From Melioribacteraceae bacterium (lineage in GTDB: Bacteria; Bacteroidota; Ignavibacteria; Ignavibacteriales; Melioribacteraceae): a stretch of 64,000 bases of DNA. The position numbers and the translations under genes are program-made. The notes beneath the pieces are model-generated. The model made no database searches. It was not told where the DNA came from and was given only the letters and a program-made list of their open reading frames with translations. Every line of letters begins with the position of its first letter. Position 1 is the first letter of the stretch. This document shows positions 31,062-39,978 of the stretch, piece after piece. Location of the stretch: NCBI GenBank assembly GCA_021739765.1, contig JAIPBD010000004.1, positions 124,001 to 188,000 of the forward strand, given 5' to 3'.

Positions 31062-31732
31062 TTTCCAATTCCGATTGTAAAGGTTGTACTAAAATAAGAA
31101 TTGAAAAGCATAAATATCACCGATGGCATCAATTTCTCATATTTGACAACTAATTTACCAAAAATTTCTCCCAACAAGTTTGCTCTCAGATCCCTCTGGC
31201 TGAATCCGCCATCAACCCTGAATGAATCTTCAAAGTACTCCAAATAAATTCCGATAATTTTAGGTGAGATGAATGAGCCTAAGTTGTTTGAAAGAAACGC
31301 ATTACCAAAGAAATGTGCGATTTTATCTTTGTCTCCAAAATCTGATTTGGGACTATCATAAAATAAATGTTTTGGAAGATTTTTTACTTTTTTAGAGAAA
31401 CCATGTATTTGAATAAATGGAAGCGGGATTTCAAATTGATTGTGAAAAAAAGAAGTTTCCAGTTTCATTGCAGAAAAGGGAACAGTCGCGAATGTTAATG
31501 CCAAAAATGTTTCGGAGTGATCATTTTCAAAGGTTTTTAATGAGAAAGAATAGATTGAGTCTAACTTTGCTAAATCCTTTTCCAGTAATGATTTACTACT
31601 ATTTTGGTGATTATCTGATTCGAAGTTTACTATAAAATGATTGATCTTCAAAATGCCCGGTTTATTTGATTGCGCATTGAGAAAAATTGAAAAAAGTAAA
31701 AAACACAAAAGGCAAAATGTGATAATCTTCAT
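31058..31732 (-). CDS. Secreted protein of unknown function
   Basis: The 224-residue protein starts with a clear signal peptide (MKIITFCLLCFLLFSIFLNAQ), so it is exported. A central DKDKIAHFFGNAFLS and a later GFSQRDLRANLLGEIFGK resemble the pattern of VanZ/YfiM (DUF2279)-like small envelope proteins, but I am not certain of the family. Translational coupling (ATGA overlap) to a sigma-54 response regulator suggests it is controlled with, or by, that regulator. Confidence 0.7.
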   Translation of the reverse strand: MKIITFCLLCFLLFSIFLNAQSNKPGILKINHFIVNFESDNHQNSSKSLLEKDLAKLDSIYSFSLKTFENDHSETFLALTFATVPFSAMKLETSFFHNQFEIPLPFIQIHGFSKKVKNLPKHLFYDSPKSDFGDKDKIAHFFGNAFLSNNLGSFISPKIIGIYLEYFEDSFRVDGGFSQRDLRANLLGEIFGKLVVKYEKLMPSVIFMLFNSYFSTTFTIGIGK

Positions 31733-31797
31733 TCGAAAGCATCAACACTAAATCTGAAGAGTTGGGATTAAATAACACATTTTATTTCCTACCCAAA

Positions 31798-33453
31798 TCA
31801 AGTTTGTATCACACCGACATTAAATTGTTTTACGATAGGACTCTGGTTTGCCATTTCTATCGAAAATGAAATATATTCACGGGTTTTTCTCGGGTCAATA
31901 ATTTCGTCAATCCATAATCTGGCAGCTGAGTAATATGCTCCACTCTTGCTATCGTAGGAATTCTTAATTTCGTTTAACAAGTTGTTTTTATTCTCTTCCG
32001 AAATCTCTTTTCCCATTTTTGAAAGTTGTTTAATCTTTATATCCAAAAGCACACTGCTGGCTTGCGAACCACCCATTACGGCAATTTTTGCATTCGGGAA
32101 AGCGTAAATGAACCTTGGATCATAAGCTTTGCCGCACATTGCATAATTTCCGGCTCCAAAACTGTTTCCGACTATAATAGTAATTTTTGGAACAACAGAG
32201 TTTGCGACGGCGTTCACCATTTTTGCGCCGTCCTTTATAATTCCACCGTGCTCCGCTTTACTTCCAACCATAAATCCGGTTACATCCTGAAGAAAAATGA
32301 GAGGGATTTTTTTCTGGTTACAATTCATTATAAATCGGGATGCTTTATCAGCACTATCAGAATAAATTACGCCTCCAATTTGCATTTCTCCATTTTCGGA
32401 TTTAATAATGGCTCTCTGATTCGCGACAATTCCAACTGCCCATCCATCAATTCTTGCATAAGCTGTAATTATCGTCTTTCCGTAACCGGCTTTGTATTCA
32501 TCAATTTCCGAGTCATCAACAATTCTTGCAATAATTTCACGCGTATCGTATTGAGTGAGAGTATCTTGCGGCAGAATTCCTAGAATTTCCTTAGTATCAA
32601 ACTTTGGCAATCTGGGTTCCGATCTGTCAAATCCGGCATTTTCTGCTTTGCCGAATTTGCCGATTAACGAGCGCAAATTCAAAATACACTCGTCATCATT
32701 TTTCATTATATAATCAGTGACACCCGAAACATTCGATTGAACCCTCGCGCCGCCAAGTTCTTCATTTTCAATTTTTTCACCAATAGCCGCGCGAACTAAA
32801 TGTGACCCGGCTAAAAATACGGAGCCTTCACCCTCAACGATTAGTGCTTCATCACTCATAATAGGTAGATATGCTCCGCCGGCGACACATGGACCCATAA
32901 TCGCGGCAAGTTGAGGAATGCCCAATGAAGACATAACAGCGTTGTTTCTGAATATCCTACCAAAATGTTCTTTGTCAGGGAATATTTCATCCTGAAGCGG
33001 TAGAAAAACTCCGGCACTATCAACCAAATATATTACCGGAATTCGATTCTCAATTGCAATTTCTTGTGCTCGGAGGTTTTTTTTTGCTGTAATCGGGAAC
33101 CATGCTCCGGCTTTCACTGTGGCGTCATTTGCTACTATCAGACAGCTTTTCCCAGATATTTTTCCAATGCCAAATACGGTACCCGAAGAGGGAGCACCGC
33201 CGTACTCGGGATACATTTCATAAGCAGCAAACGTATTCAATTCGTAAAATTTAGAGTCAGTGTCGATTAATTTCGCAATTCTTTCGCGGGCAGTTAATTT
33301 TCCTTTTTGGTGCTGTCTTTCGATTGCCTTTTCACCGCCACCTAAACAGATTTCTTCTCTTCTTGCTTCTAATTTCCGAATCAAATCTTTTTGAAAATCT
33401 TCTTTCTTCAGATATGATTCGTCCTTTTTAATTTCTTTCCCGATTGAGCCCAT
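31798..33453 (-). CDS. Acyl-CoA carboxylase beta (carboxyltransferase) subunit
   Basis: The 551-residue biotin-dependent carboxyltransferase has both crotonase-like halves: KLTARERIAKLID, the oxyanion region MGPCVAGGAYLPIMSDE, the VSGVTDY stretch, then GFMVGSKAEHGGIIKDGAK and GAGNYAMCGKAYDPRF. These features fit methylcrotonyl-CoA carboxylase (leucine breakdown) better than propionyl-CoA carboxylase, but substrate is inferred. No alpha (biotin carboxylase) subunit lies in the window. The gene ends a nadD-meaB-dehydrogenase-carboxylase run, 2 bp after the dehydrogenase. Confidence 0.9.
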   Translation of the reverse strand: MGSIGKEIKKDESYLKKEDFQKDLIRKLEARREEICLGGGEKAIERQHQKGKLTARERIAKLIDTDSKFYELNTFAAYEMYPEYGGAPSSGTVFGIGKISGKSCLIVANDATVKAGAWFPITAKKNLRAQEIAIENRIPVIYLVDSAGVFLPLQDEIFPDKEHFGRIFRNNAVMSSLGIPQLAAIMGPCVAGGAYLPIMSDEALIVEGEGSVFLAGSHLVRAAIGEKIENEELGGARVQSNVSGVTDYIMKNDDECILNLRSLIGKFGKAENAGFDRSEPRLPKFDTKEILGILPQDTLTQYDTREIIARIVDDSEIDEYKAGYGKTIITAYARIDGWAVGIVANQRAIIKSENGEMQIGGVIYSDSADKASRFIMNCNQKKIPLIFLQDVTGFMVGSKAEHGGIIKDGAKMVNAVANSVVPKITIIVGNSFGAGNYAMCGKAYDPRFIYAFPNAKIAVMGGSQASSVLLDIKIKQLSKMGKEISEENKNNLLNEIKNSYDSKSGAYYSAARLWIDEIIDPRKTREYISFSIEMANQSPIVKQFNVGVIQT

Positions 33454-33455
33454 TA

Positions 33456-34625
33456 TTAATCTGCCAAAATATTTTTTGCAATAATAATTCGTTGAACTTC
33501 TGAAGTTCCTTCCCCGATTGTTAATAGTTTAACATCTCGATAATATTTTTCAACCGGGTAATCTTTTACAAATCCGTATCCTCCGAAAATTTGAACAGCT
33601 TCATTTGCTGCTTTTGTCGCAATTTCACTTGAAAATAACTTTGCCATCGAAGCACTTAGATTGATATCATTTCCTGAATCTTTAAGAGAAGCTGATTTAT
33701 ATGTGAGCAGTTTTGCAGCTTCAAGTTCGGTTGCCATATCAGCCAGTTTGAATTGGATTGCTTGAAACTCAGAGAGTGATTTCTGAAATTGCTTCCTCTC
33801 TTTAGAATACTTGACTGATGCATTTAGACAGCCGGCAGCTAAACCAATACTCAAAGCCGCGATAGAAATACGTCCGCCTTCAAGTATTTTCATCGCTTGA
33901 ATGAATCCTTCATCCAAATTGCCAATTATATTTGCTTCCGGAACTCTGCAATTTTCAAATATTAGCTGAGTAGTTTCACTGGCTCGCATTCCTAATTTAT
34001 TCTCTTTTTTACCAACCGAAAAACCGTCTGTCCCTTTTTCAACAATAAAAGCAGAAATGCCTTTCCTTCCTTTTTCTTTATCTGTTATTGCAAGAATTAC
34101 AGCCGTTTTCCCGACTCCACCGTGGGTTATAAAATTCTTGGTTCCATTAAGAACGTAACAATCTCCATCCTTTTCTGCGGTGGTCTGCATTCCGCCCGCA
34201 TCACTGCCTGAGGCGGGTTCTGTTAGTCCCCAAGCACCGATGGTTTTTCCGGTAGCAAGATCGGGCAAATATTTACTTTTTAATTCATCACTTGCAAAAA
34301 GATTAATATGATTTGTGCACAATCCGTTGTGAGCCGCAACCGAAAGGGCTAGGGAAGGGTCAACCTTCGCGATTTCCTCAACGACAATTGAATATTCAAC
34401 ATATCCGAGATTCGAACCACCAAATATTTCGGGAACTAAAATTCCCAGAAAACCCAATTCGCCGAGCTCTTGCATAATTTCCATAGGAAATTCTTGTGAT
34501 TCGTCATATTCCATCACAATGGGTCTTATTCTTTGCTCAGCAAAATCTCTTATTGTATCCCGGATTACTATTTGTTCCTCTGTGAAATCAATAGTATGTC
34601 CACCTTTCATACTTTTCTCATTCAT
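33456..34625 (-). CDS. Acyl-CoA dehydrogenase, short/branched-chain type
   Basis: The 389-residue flavoprotein has GAWGLTEPASGSDAGG, NGTKNFITHGG, RKQFQKSLSEFQAIQFKLADMA and the closing GEGTSEVQRIIIAK, whose Glu-Gly-Thr carries the usual catalytic base of short-chain acyl-CoA dehydrogenases. It probably oxidises butyryl-, 2-methylbutyryl- or isobutyryl-CoA. The start overlaps the meaB stop by 4 bp (ATGA). A second start six residues in (MKGG) is possible. Confidence 0.93.
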   Translation of the reverse strand: MNEKSMKGGHTIDFTEEQIVIRDTIRDFAEQRIRPIVMEYDESQEFPMEIMQELGELGFLGILVPEIFGGSNLGYVEYSIVVEEIAKVDPSLALSVAAHNGLCTNHINLFASDELKSKYLPDLATGKTIGAWGLTEPASGSDAGGMQTTAEKDGDCYVLNGTKNFITHGGVGKTAVILAITDKEKGRKGISAFIVEKGTDGFSVGKKENKLGMRASETTQLIFENCRVPEANIIGNLDEGFIQAMKILEGGRISIAALSIGLAAGCLNASVKYSKERKQFQKSLSEFQAIQFKLADMATELEAAKLLTYKSASLKDSGNDINLSASMAKLFSSEIATKAANEAVQIFGGYGFVKDYPVEKYYRDVKLLTIGEGTSEVQRIIIAKNILAD

Positions 34626-35590
34626 TGTTTTTCCTCTGTGATTTCGTTTTTATACTGATCAATAATTTCGAATGCCTTCTTGTAGGGTGAAATTTCTCTT
34701 TGAATAACAGACTTTAGGGAAGATTCTAAATTGTTTTCCCGTTCCGTATTCCATATTTCACGATTAATTCTTTCTCTTACAATTTCTTTTATTCTTAGCT
34801 TAAAGTTCTTTTCACGTTTTAATAGAAGATTACCGGATTCTATCAATTTAGCTCGATGTTCCATTATTTTTCCGAACAAATCCTCAATTCCTTTATTCTC
34901 TGACGCTACGGTTTTTATAATTTCAGGCTGTTCAAATGTCTCGCGTTTTGTTTTTAAAGCCAGCATAGATTGTAGTGACATATAAAACGATTCTGATCCG
35001 GGTCGGTCGGATTTGTTGAGGGCAAATAAATCAGCAATCTCCATCAATCCCGCTTTCATTGCCTGAATCGCGTCACCGCTTTCCGGCACAAGTGTAACAA
35101 TAGTTGTATCAGCTGTTTTTACAATATCAAGTTCTGATTGACCAACTCCGACAGTTTCAAAAATGATAAAATCAAATTTTGCCGCGTCAAGGATATCGGC
35201 CACTTCGATAGTCTTTTTACTTAATCCGCCCAAACTACCGCGTGTAGCCATTGACCTGATATAAACCCCGTCGTCCATTCCAATTTCATTCATTCTAACT
35301 CGATCGCCAAGCAATGCACCTCCGGTAAATGGGCTTGTGGGATCAATTGCCAATATTCCAACGGTTTTATTCTCTTTTCGTAAAAGTTTTGTTATTTGAT
35401 TTGCAAGTGTAGATTTTCCGGCTCCCGGGGGACCGGTTATTCCGATTTTGTATGCATTTCCCGTAAACGAATGGATCTGATTCAAAAGCTCTATCGAATC
35501 TTTATCTTCTGATTCAATATGAGTTATTGCTCGAGACATTCTTCTAATATCTCCATTACGGATTTGTGTAATTAAGGTTTCCTGGGACAT
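34622..35590 (-). CDS. meaB: MeaB/ArgK-type GTPase for methylmalonyl-CoA mutase
   Basis: MeaB is a G3E-family GTPase that protects and reloads B12-dependent methylmalonyl-CoA mutase. The 322-residue protein has Walker A GPPGAGKST, IDPTSPFTGGALLGDR, the ETVGVGQSE switch region and the NKSD specificity motif. Mutase genes are not in the window. Its place beside an acyl-CoA dehydrogenase and carboxylase fits propionyl-CoA / branched-chain metabolism. Confidence 0.93.
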   Translation of the reverse strand: MSQETLITQIRNGDIRRMSRAITHIESEDKDSIELLNQIHSFTGNAYKIGITGPPGAGKSTLANQITKLLRKENKTVGILAIDPTSPFTGGALLGDRVRMNEIGMDDGVYIRSMATRGSLGGLSKKTIEVADILDAAKFDFIIFETVGVGQSELDIVKTADTTIVTLVPESGDAIQAMKAGLMEIADLFALNKSDRPGSESFYMSLQSMLALKTKRETFEQPEIIKTVASENKGIEDLFGKIMEHRAKLIESGNLLLKREKNFKLRIKEIVRERINREIWNTERENNLESSLKSVIQREISPYKKAFEIIDQYKNEITEEKQ

Positions 35591-35603
35591 TAATTAACTA
35601 AGT

Positions 35604-36176
35604 TTATCTGTAAAGATTGTGTTCAGCAATAAAGTTTTTAACTTTAATCGGAACAAGATTCTCCAAACTCTTATTATTATTAACTCTTCGCCTAATATCA
35701 GAAGAAGAAATATCAATAATAGGCGAATTCAAAACAATTCCATAATCGCGGAATTTGTGATTCGGTTTATCATAATCAATTTTATGCCTTCTGAGAACGA
35801 TTAGTTTGACCAAGTCTAAGATCAGTTCAGGTTTTGTCCATTTGTCGAAGACCAAAAAATTATCATAACCGATAATTAATTCCATTTCGTTGTAGATTTT
35901 TGAAAGTTCTAATAATGTAGAATATGTGTAAGAGACAGATTCATTATTTATTTCGATATCAGAAACAGAAAATTCACTTTTATCTTCAATTGCCAATTGA
36001 ATCATCTTCATTCTGTGCGAGGCAGGCGAGTATTTCATATCCAATTTATGTGGAGAAATATAAGCCGGAATAAACAAAATTTTATTTAGATTCCGCTCTT
36101 CCATTACAAATTTTGCTGTGACAAGATGACCATTATGGATAGGATCAAAACTACCGCCGTAAATACCGATTCTCAT
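35604..36176 (-). CDS. nadD: Nicotinate-nucleotide adenylyltransferase
   Basis: NadD makes deamido-NAD from nicotinate mononucleotide and ATP. The 190-residue protein has the nucleotidyltransferase start GIYGGSFDPIHNGHL with its H..H motif, LFIPAYISPHK and the closing DISSSDIRRRV. It is the first gene of the leftward run and diverges from the DUF177 gene across a 148-bp promoter region. Confidence 0.95.
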   Translation of the reverse strand: MRIGIYGGSFDPIHNGHLVTAKFVMEERNLNKILFIPAYISPHKLDMKYSPASHRMKMIQLAIEDKSEFSVSDIEINNESVSYTYSTLLELSKIYNEMELIIGYDNFLVFDKWTKPELILDLVKLIVLRRHKIDYDKPNHKFRDYGIVLNSPIIDISSSDIRRRVNNNKSLENLVPIKVKNFIAEHNLYR

Positions 36177-36213
36177 GGAGGGAATATAATACTTAACAAA
36201 GAAATAAAAAGAA

Positions 36214-36243
36214 TTGTTTTATTTGGAAGATATTCGTTATAAT
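36214..36243 (+). promoter_or_regulatory. Candidate promoter (distal) for fatty-acid cluster
   Basis: TTGTTT (36214-36219), an 18-bp spacer and a perfect TATAAT (36238-36243) lie in the region between nadD and the DUF177 gene, reading toward the latter. A start near 36250 would leave a leader of about 75 bases. Confidence 0.4.
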
Positions 36244-36273
36244 TGAACGCAAATGATGCTGTTAACTCTTTTC

Positions 36274-36302
36274 TTGATTATAAATTTGCCCCTAAGTATA
36301 TT
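36274..36302 (+). promoter_or_regulatory. Candidate promoter (proximal) for fatty-acid cluster
   Basis: TTGATT (36274-36279), a 17-bp spacer and TATATT (36297-36302). It matches the layout seen before purC and clpC, but leaves a leader of only about 15 bases before the ATG at 36325. Confidence 0.4.
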
Positions 36303-36324
36303 ATAAGTTTATTTTTGCTAGAAA

Positions 36325-36816
36325 ATGGAAATTAAATACACAAATTACGCCGATGGCGTTCATGAATTTGATTTTAAAGTGCCGGTTGGCACGCTGGGAT
36401 TGGGTAAACCGTTCTTTGGGAATCTGAATTTACACTGCAAAATGGACAAAAGTTCGAGCCAGATTGTACTCGATTCTTTTTTCGATATTGGCGCAATCTT
36501 GGTCTGTGACAGGTGTTTGGCAGAATTTGAAAAAATATTTTCAGGCTCTTTTGAGCTGGTTTATCTGTTTACAAAAAAGGAAGACCTTGGAGAGGATGAT
36601 AATGTTTACTATCTCTCTCCTGAAGAATCCAAAATAAATGTTAAGCCGGATTTACTTGAATTTGTTAATCTTTCTTTACCAATGAAAATTTTATGCAAGG
36701 AAGATTGCAAAGGTTTATGTTCAAAATGTGGAGCAGATTTAAATTTAGTAGATTGTAATTGTAATAAAGAGGAAATAAATCTGATATGGGCTCCTCTACT
36801 CAAATTAAAAGACTAA
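36325..36816 (+). CDS. DUF177 (YceD) family protein
   Basis: The 163-residue protein matches the DUF177/YceD family that almost always precedes rpmF. It has the VCDRCLAEFE pair and a C-terminal CKEDCKGLCSKCGADLN...DCNC zinc-ribbon-like cluster. YceD homologues in plants and bacteria are linked to 23S rRNA maturation. The rpmF gene follows after 28 bp. Confidence 0.9.
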   Translation: MEIKYTNYADGVHEFDFKVPVGTLGLGKPFFGNLNLHCKMDKSSSQIVLDSFFDIGAILVCDRCLAEFEKIFSGSFELVYLFTKKEDLGEDDNVYYLSPEESKINVKPDLLEFVNLSLPMKILCKEDCKGLCSKCGADLNLVDCNCNKEEINLIWAPLLKLKD

Positions 36817-36844
36817 TAAAATAATTAAATGATAAGGTTATAAA

Positions 36845-37024
36845 ATGGCACATCCGAAACGGAAAATTTCGAAAAGTAGAAGAGACAAACGAAGAACCCA
36901 CTACAAAGCATATTCACCGGCAATGACTGTCTGTTCGAATTGCGGTGAAATGAAACTTAGTCACAGAGCCTGCTCAAGCTGTGGTTATTATGCCGGTCGT
37001 TCAATGTTTGTTCCTGAGAACTAA
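36845..37024 (+). CDS. rpmF: 50S ribosomal protein L32
   Basis: The 59-residue protein starts [17 protein letters not shown] and has a Cys4 zinc ribbon ([20 protein letters not shown]). That is the usual length and composition for L32, including the basic N-terminal tail. It lies between the DUF177 gene and plsX, the standard bacterial order. Confidence 0.97.
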   Translation: MAHPKRKISKSRRDKRRTHYKAYSPAMTVCSNCGEMKLSHRACSSCGYYAGRSMFVPEN

Positions 37025-37032
37025 TCTACCTG

Positions 37033-38061
37033 ATGAATCAAGAAAAAAGTAAAAATTGTAGAGTAATTGTTGACGCAATGGGGGGCGATTACGCCCCCCG
37101 GAATGCAGTTATTGGAGCGGTTCAAGCCAGCAGTGAATTTTCCAACTCGGAGATATATCTTGTTGGAAAAAGAAATGAAATTGAAAATGTTCTAAAAACA
37201 GAAAACCTTTCCTTTGATCAATCCAGAATTATTGATGCCTCTGAAGTAATTGAAATGTCAGATTCCCCAACTTCCTCCATAAAAGCGAAGAAAGATTCGT
37301 CAATAGTAATTGGATTGCAAAATATTAAAGAAGGAAAAGCAGATGCTTTTGTAAGTGCCGGAAACACAGGTGCATGCAGTGCGGCATCTACTTTGATGCT
37401 TGGCCGGATTAAGGGAATATCACGTCCGACAATAATGGCATCATTCCCAAATCAAACCGGCGGATTTACGGCTGTGGCTGATGTAGGGGCTTTTGTTGAT
37501 TCAAAGCCACAACATTTACTCGATTATGCAATTCTAAGCTCAATCTATATTGAGGAAATATTTCAAAAAACGGCTCCATCTGTGGGGCTTTTGAATGTTG
37601 GTGAAGAAAGAGGAAAAGGTTATAAATTAACCGCAGAAACTTTTGAGTTGTTGAAAAATTCCGGTTTGAACTTTACAGGAAATGTTGAAGGCAATGATAT
37701 ATTTAAAGGCTCTGTCGATATAGTTATTTGCGATGGTTTCGTCGGGAATATTGTTTTGAAATTTGCCGAAAGCATTATGCCGTTCTTAAAGGGATTGATG
37801 AGGAATTACGCGGATAAAAGTTTATTGAATAAAGTGCAAGCCGGAATTGCCAAAGGTCCTCTGAAAGCCGCGTTGAAAAATACCGACTATCAAACGCATG
37901 GCGGTGTTCCGCTGCTTGGTTTGAATGCCATCAGCATTATTGGGCACGGTTCCAGCTCACCGCTCGCAATCAAAAATATGGTATTAAGGGCGATTGAAAT
38001 GCATGATAAAAATTTGATTAAAAAATTTGAAGAGGCAATTGGTAAATATGGAAAGACCTAA
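37033..38061 (+). CDS. plsX: Phosphate acyltransferase PlsX
   Basis: PlsX turns acyl-ACP into acyl-phosphate for phosphatidic-acid synthesis. The 342-residue protein starts with VDAMGGDYAPRNAVIGA and has GNTGA, a VADVGAFVDSKPQHL stretch and ICDGFVGNIVLKF. It begins 8 bp after rpmF and overlaps fabH by 14 bp, linking phospholipid and fatty-acid synthesis. Confidence 0.96.
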   Translation: MNQEKSKNCRVIVDAMGGDYAPRNAVIGAVQASSEFSNSEIYLVGKRNEIENVLKTENLSFDQSRIIDASEVIEMSDSPTSSIKAKKDSSIVIGLQNIKEGKADAFVSAGNTGACSAASTLMLGRIKGISRPTIMASFPNQTGGFTAVADVGAFVDSKPQHLLDYAILSSIYIEEIFQKTAPSVGLLNVGEERGKGYKLTAETFELLKNSGLNFTGNVEGNDIFKGSVDIVICDGFVGNIVLKFAESIMPFLKGLMRNYADKSLLNKVQAGIAKGPLKAALKNTDYQTHGGVPLLGLNAISIIGHGSSSPLAIKNMVLRAIEMHDKNLIKKFEEAIGKYGKT

Positions 38062-39064
38062 ATCTATTGATAGAAAATATAATGCAGTGATTACCGCGGT
38101 CGGAATGTATGTGCCCGATGAAATTCTTGATAATAAATATTTTGAAGAAAGATTAGATACAAATGATGAGTGGATAAGAACTCGTACCGGAATTAGGGAA
38201 AGAAGAAGATTAAAAGAAGGGGCGACTAGCGACCTTGCCGCTGCTGCTGTTAAAGATTTGTTGGATTCCAAAGGAATGGATGCTAATGAAATTGATACAA
38301 TAATTGTCGCGACTGTAACTCCGGATATGTTTTTCCCGTCAACGGCTTGTCTCGTGCAAAATAAAATCGGCGCAAACAATGCTTGGGGTTTTGATCTCTC
38401 CGCTGCATGCTCGGGTTTTCTTTTTGCTTTAGAAACCGCCGCATCAATGGTTGAGAGCGGCACACAGAAAAAGGTGATTGTTGTCGGCGCGGATAAAATG
38501 AGTACAATCGTAAATTATGATGACAGAAATAGTTGCATTCTTTTTGGAGATGCGGCATCTGCCGTATTAGTTGAGCCAACCGAGGACAAAAACATCGGCT
38601 GGAAAGATTCAGTGCTAAAAATTGACGGTTCGGGTAAAGATAGTCTTCATATGCTTGGTGGCGGAAGTTTGAATCCGTCAACATGTGAAACTGTCGCGCA
38701 AGGTCTTCATTTCCTTTATCAGGATGGTAAAGCGGTTTTTAAAGTTGCAGTTAAAGGGATGGCTGATATTTCAGTTGAATTGATGGAAAGAAATAATCTT
38801 ACTTCCGAGGATGTTGCATATTTGGTTCCTCATCAGGCTAATTTGCGAATTATTGATGCTACGGCGAATAGAATGGGTATCAGCGGCGACAAAGTTATGA
38901 TCAATATTGATAAGTATGGGAATACTACCGCAGCGACAATTCCGCTATGTTTAACTGAATATTACAGAGCCGGAAAATTGAAAAAAGGCGATAATCTTGT
39001 TTTAGCAGCTTTTGGTGCCGGATTTACTTGGGGCGCCGGTTTGTTAACTTGGGGTATGGATTAA
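38048..39064 (+). CDS. fabH: 3-oxoacyl-ACP synthase III
   Basis: FabH condenses acetyl-CoA (or a branched starter) with malonyl-ACP. I chose the ATG at 38048, inside the plsX end, giving 338 residues; an upstream ATG at 38027 would add 7. The Cys of DLSAACSGF is near residue 121, the His is in PHQANLRIID and the Asn is in GNTTAATIP, completing the triad. The stop overlaps the fabD start by one base (TAATG). Confidence 0.95.
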   Translation: MERPKSIDRKYNAVITAVGMYVPDEILDNKYFEERLDTNDEWIRTRTGIRERRRLKEGATSDLAAAAVKDLLDSKGMDANEIDTIIVATVTPDMFFPSTACLVQNKIGANNAWGFDLSAACSGFLFALETAASMVESGTQKKVIVVGADKMSTIVNYDDRNSCILFGDAASAVLVEPTEDKNIGWKDSVLKIDGSGKDSLHMLGGGSLNPSTCETVAQGLHFLYQDGKAVFKVAVKGMADISVELMERNNLTSEDVAYLVPHQANLRIIDATANRMGISGDKVMINIDKYGNTTAATIPLCLTEYYRAGKLKKGDNLVLAAFGAGFTWGAGLLTWGMD

Positions 39065-39978
39065 TGGGTAAAAAAGCTTTTCTTTTTCCGGGGCAAGGAT
39101 CACAATCCGTTGGAATGGCGAAAGATTTGTTCGATAAATCGGTCGAAGCGAAGGAAATGATGAAAACTGCGGAAGAAGCAGTTGGATTTCCATTAACGCA
39201 TATTATGTTTAACGGACCGGAAGAATCTTTGAAACAGACTGATGTTACACAGCCCGCAATTTTTCTGCACAGTGTTGTTCTCTCAAGTATTTTAAGAACT
39301 ATTCAGCCCGATGCTACTGCCGGTCACTCTTTGGGTGAGTATAGCGCACTTGTGGCTGCTGGGGCGGTACAATTTCATGAAGCGGTTAAACTGGTTCATC
39401 TTCGTGGTAAATCAATGTTGGATGCCGGTAAAATAAACCCGGGAACGATGGCTGCAGTGATTGGTATGGATTCGAAAACTATCGAAGATATTTGTGAAAA
39501 AGCTTCTGCCGTTGGAATTGTGCAATGCGCTAATTTTAATTCCCCGGGACAAATCGTAATTTCCGGATCTGTGGAAGGTGTACATGAGGCTATGAAATTG
39601 GCAAAATCAGAAGGGGCTAAATTAGTTAAAGAACTTGTGGTGAGTGGCGCATTTCATTCACCTTTAATGCAACCGGCTGCTGAAAGTCTAAAAGCAAAAT
39701 TATCCAATACTCCATTTTACGATAGTAAAGTTCCTGTTTATGCCAATGTGACGGCTAAACCGGTTTCAAAAGCAAGCGATTTTAAGGATTTACTTTTTGC
39801 CCAATTAAACGCTCCGGTTCGGTGGGAAGAAACTATTACCAATATGGTTAATGATGGATTCGATGAATTTATTGAGATTGGACCCGGAAAAGTTTTACAA
39901 GGTCTTGTAAAAAGAATTAACAAAAATGTTCAGATTTCCGGTATTGAAAAATACGAAGATGTTGAAAGGTTTTTGTAG
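39064..39978 (+). CDS. fabD: Malonyl-CoA:ACP transacylase
   Basis: FabD loads malonyl groups onto ACP. The start at 39064 is fixed by the family N-terminus KKAFLFPGQGSQ and by the TAATG junction with fabH; 304 residues follow. The nucleophile Ser 89 is in GHSLGEYSAL, the active-site Arg is in VHLRGKSM and the His is in GAFHSPLM. Length is normal. Confidence 0.96.
   Translation: MGKKAFLFPGQGSQSVGMAKDLFDKSVEAKEMMKTAEEAVGFPLTHIMFNGPEESLKQTDVTQPAIFLHSVVLSSILRTIQPDATAGHSLGEYSALVAAGAVQFHEAVKLVHLRGKSMLDAGKINPGTMAAVIGMDSKTIEDICEKASAVGIVQCANFNSPGQIVISGSVEGVHEAMKLAKSEGAKLVKELVVSGAFHSPLMQPAAESLKAKLSNTPFYDSKVPVYANVTAKPVSKASDFKDLLFAQLNAPVRWEETITNMVNDGFDEFIEIGPGKVLQGLVKRINKNVQISGIEKYEDVERFL

Noticed and set aside
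31733-31797. Terminator between the carboxylase and the secreted-protein gene
   Set aside because: An imperfect hairpin (TTGGG...CCCAA) can be drawn on the minus strand, but it has a poor stem and no T run.
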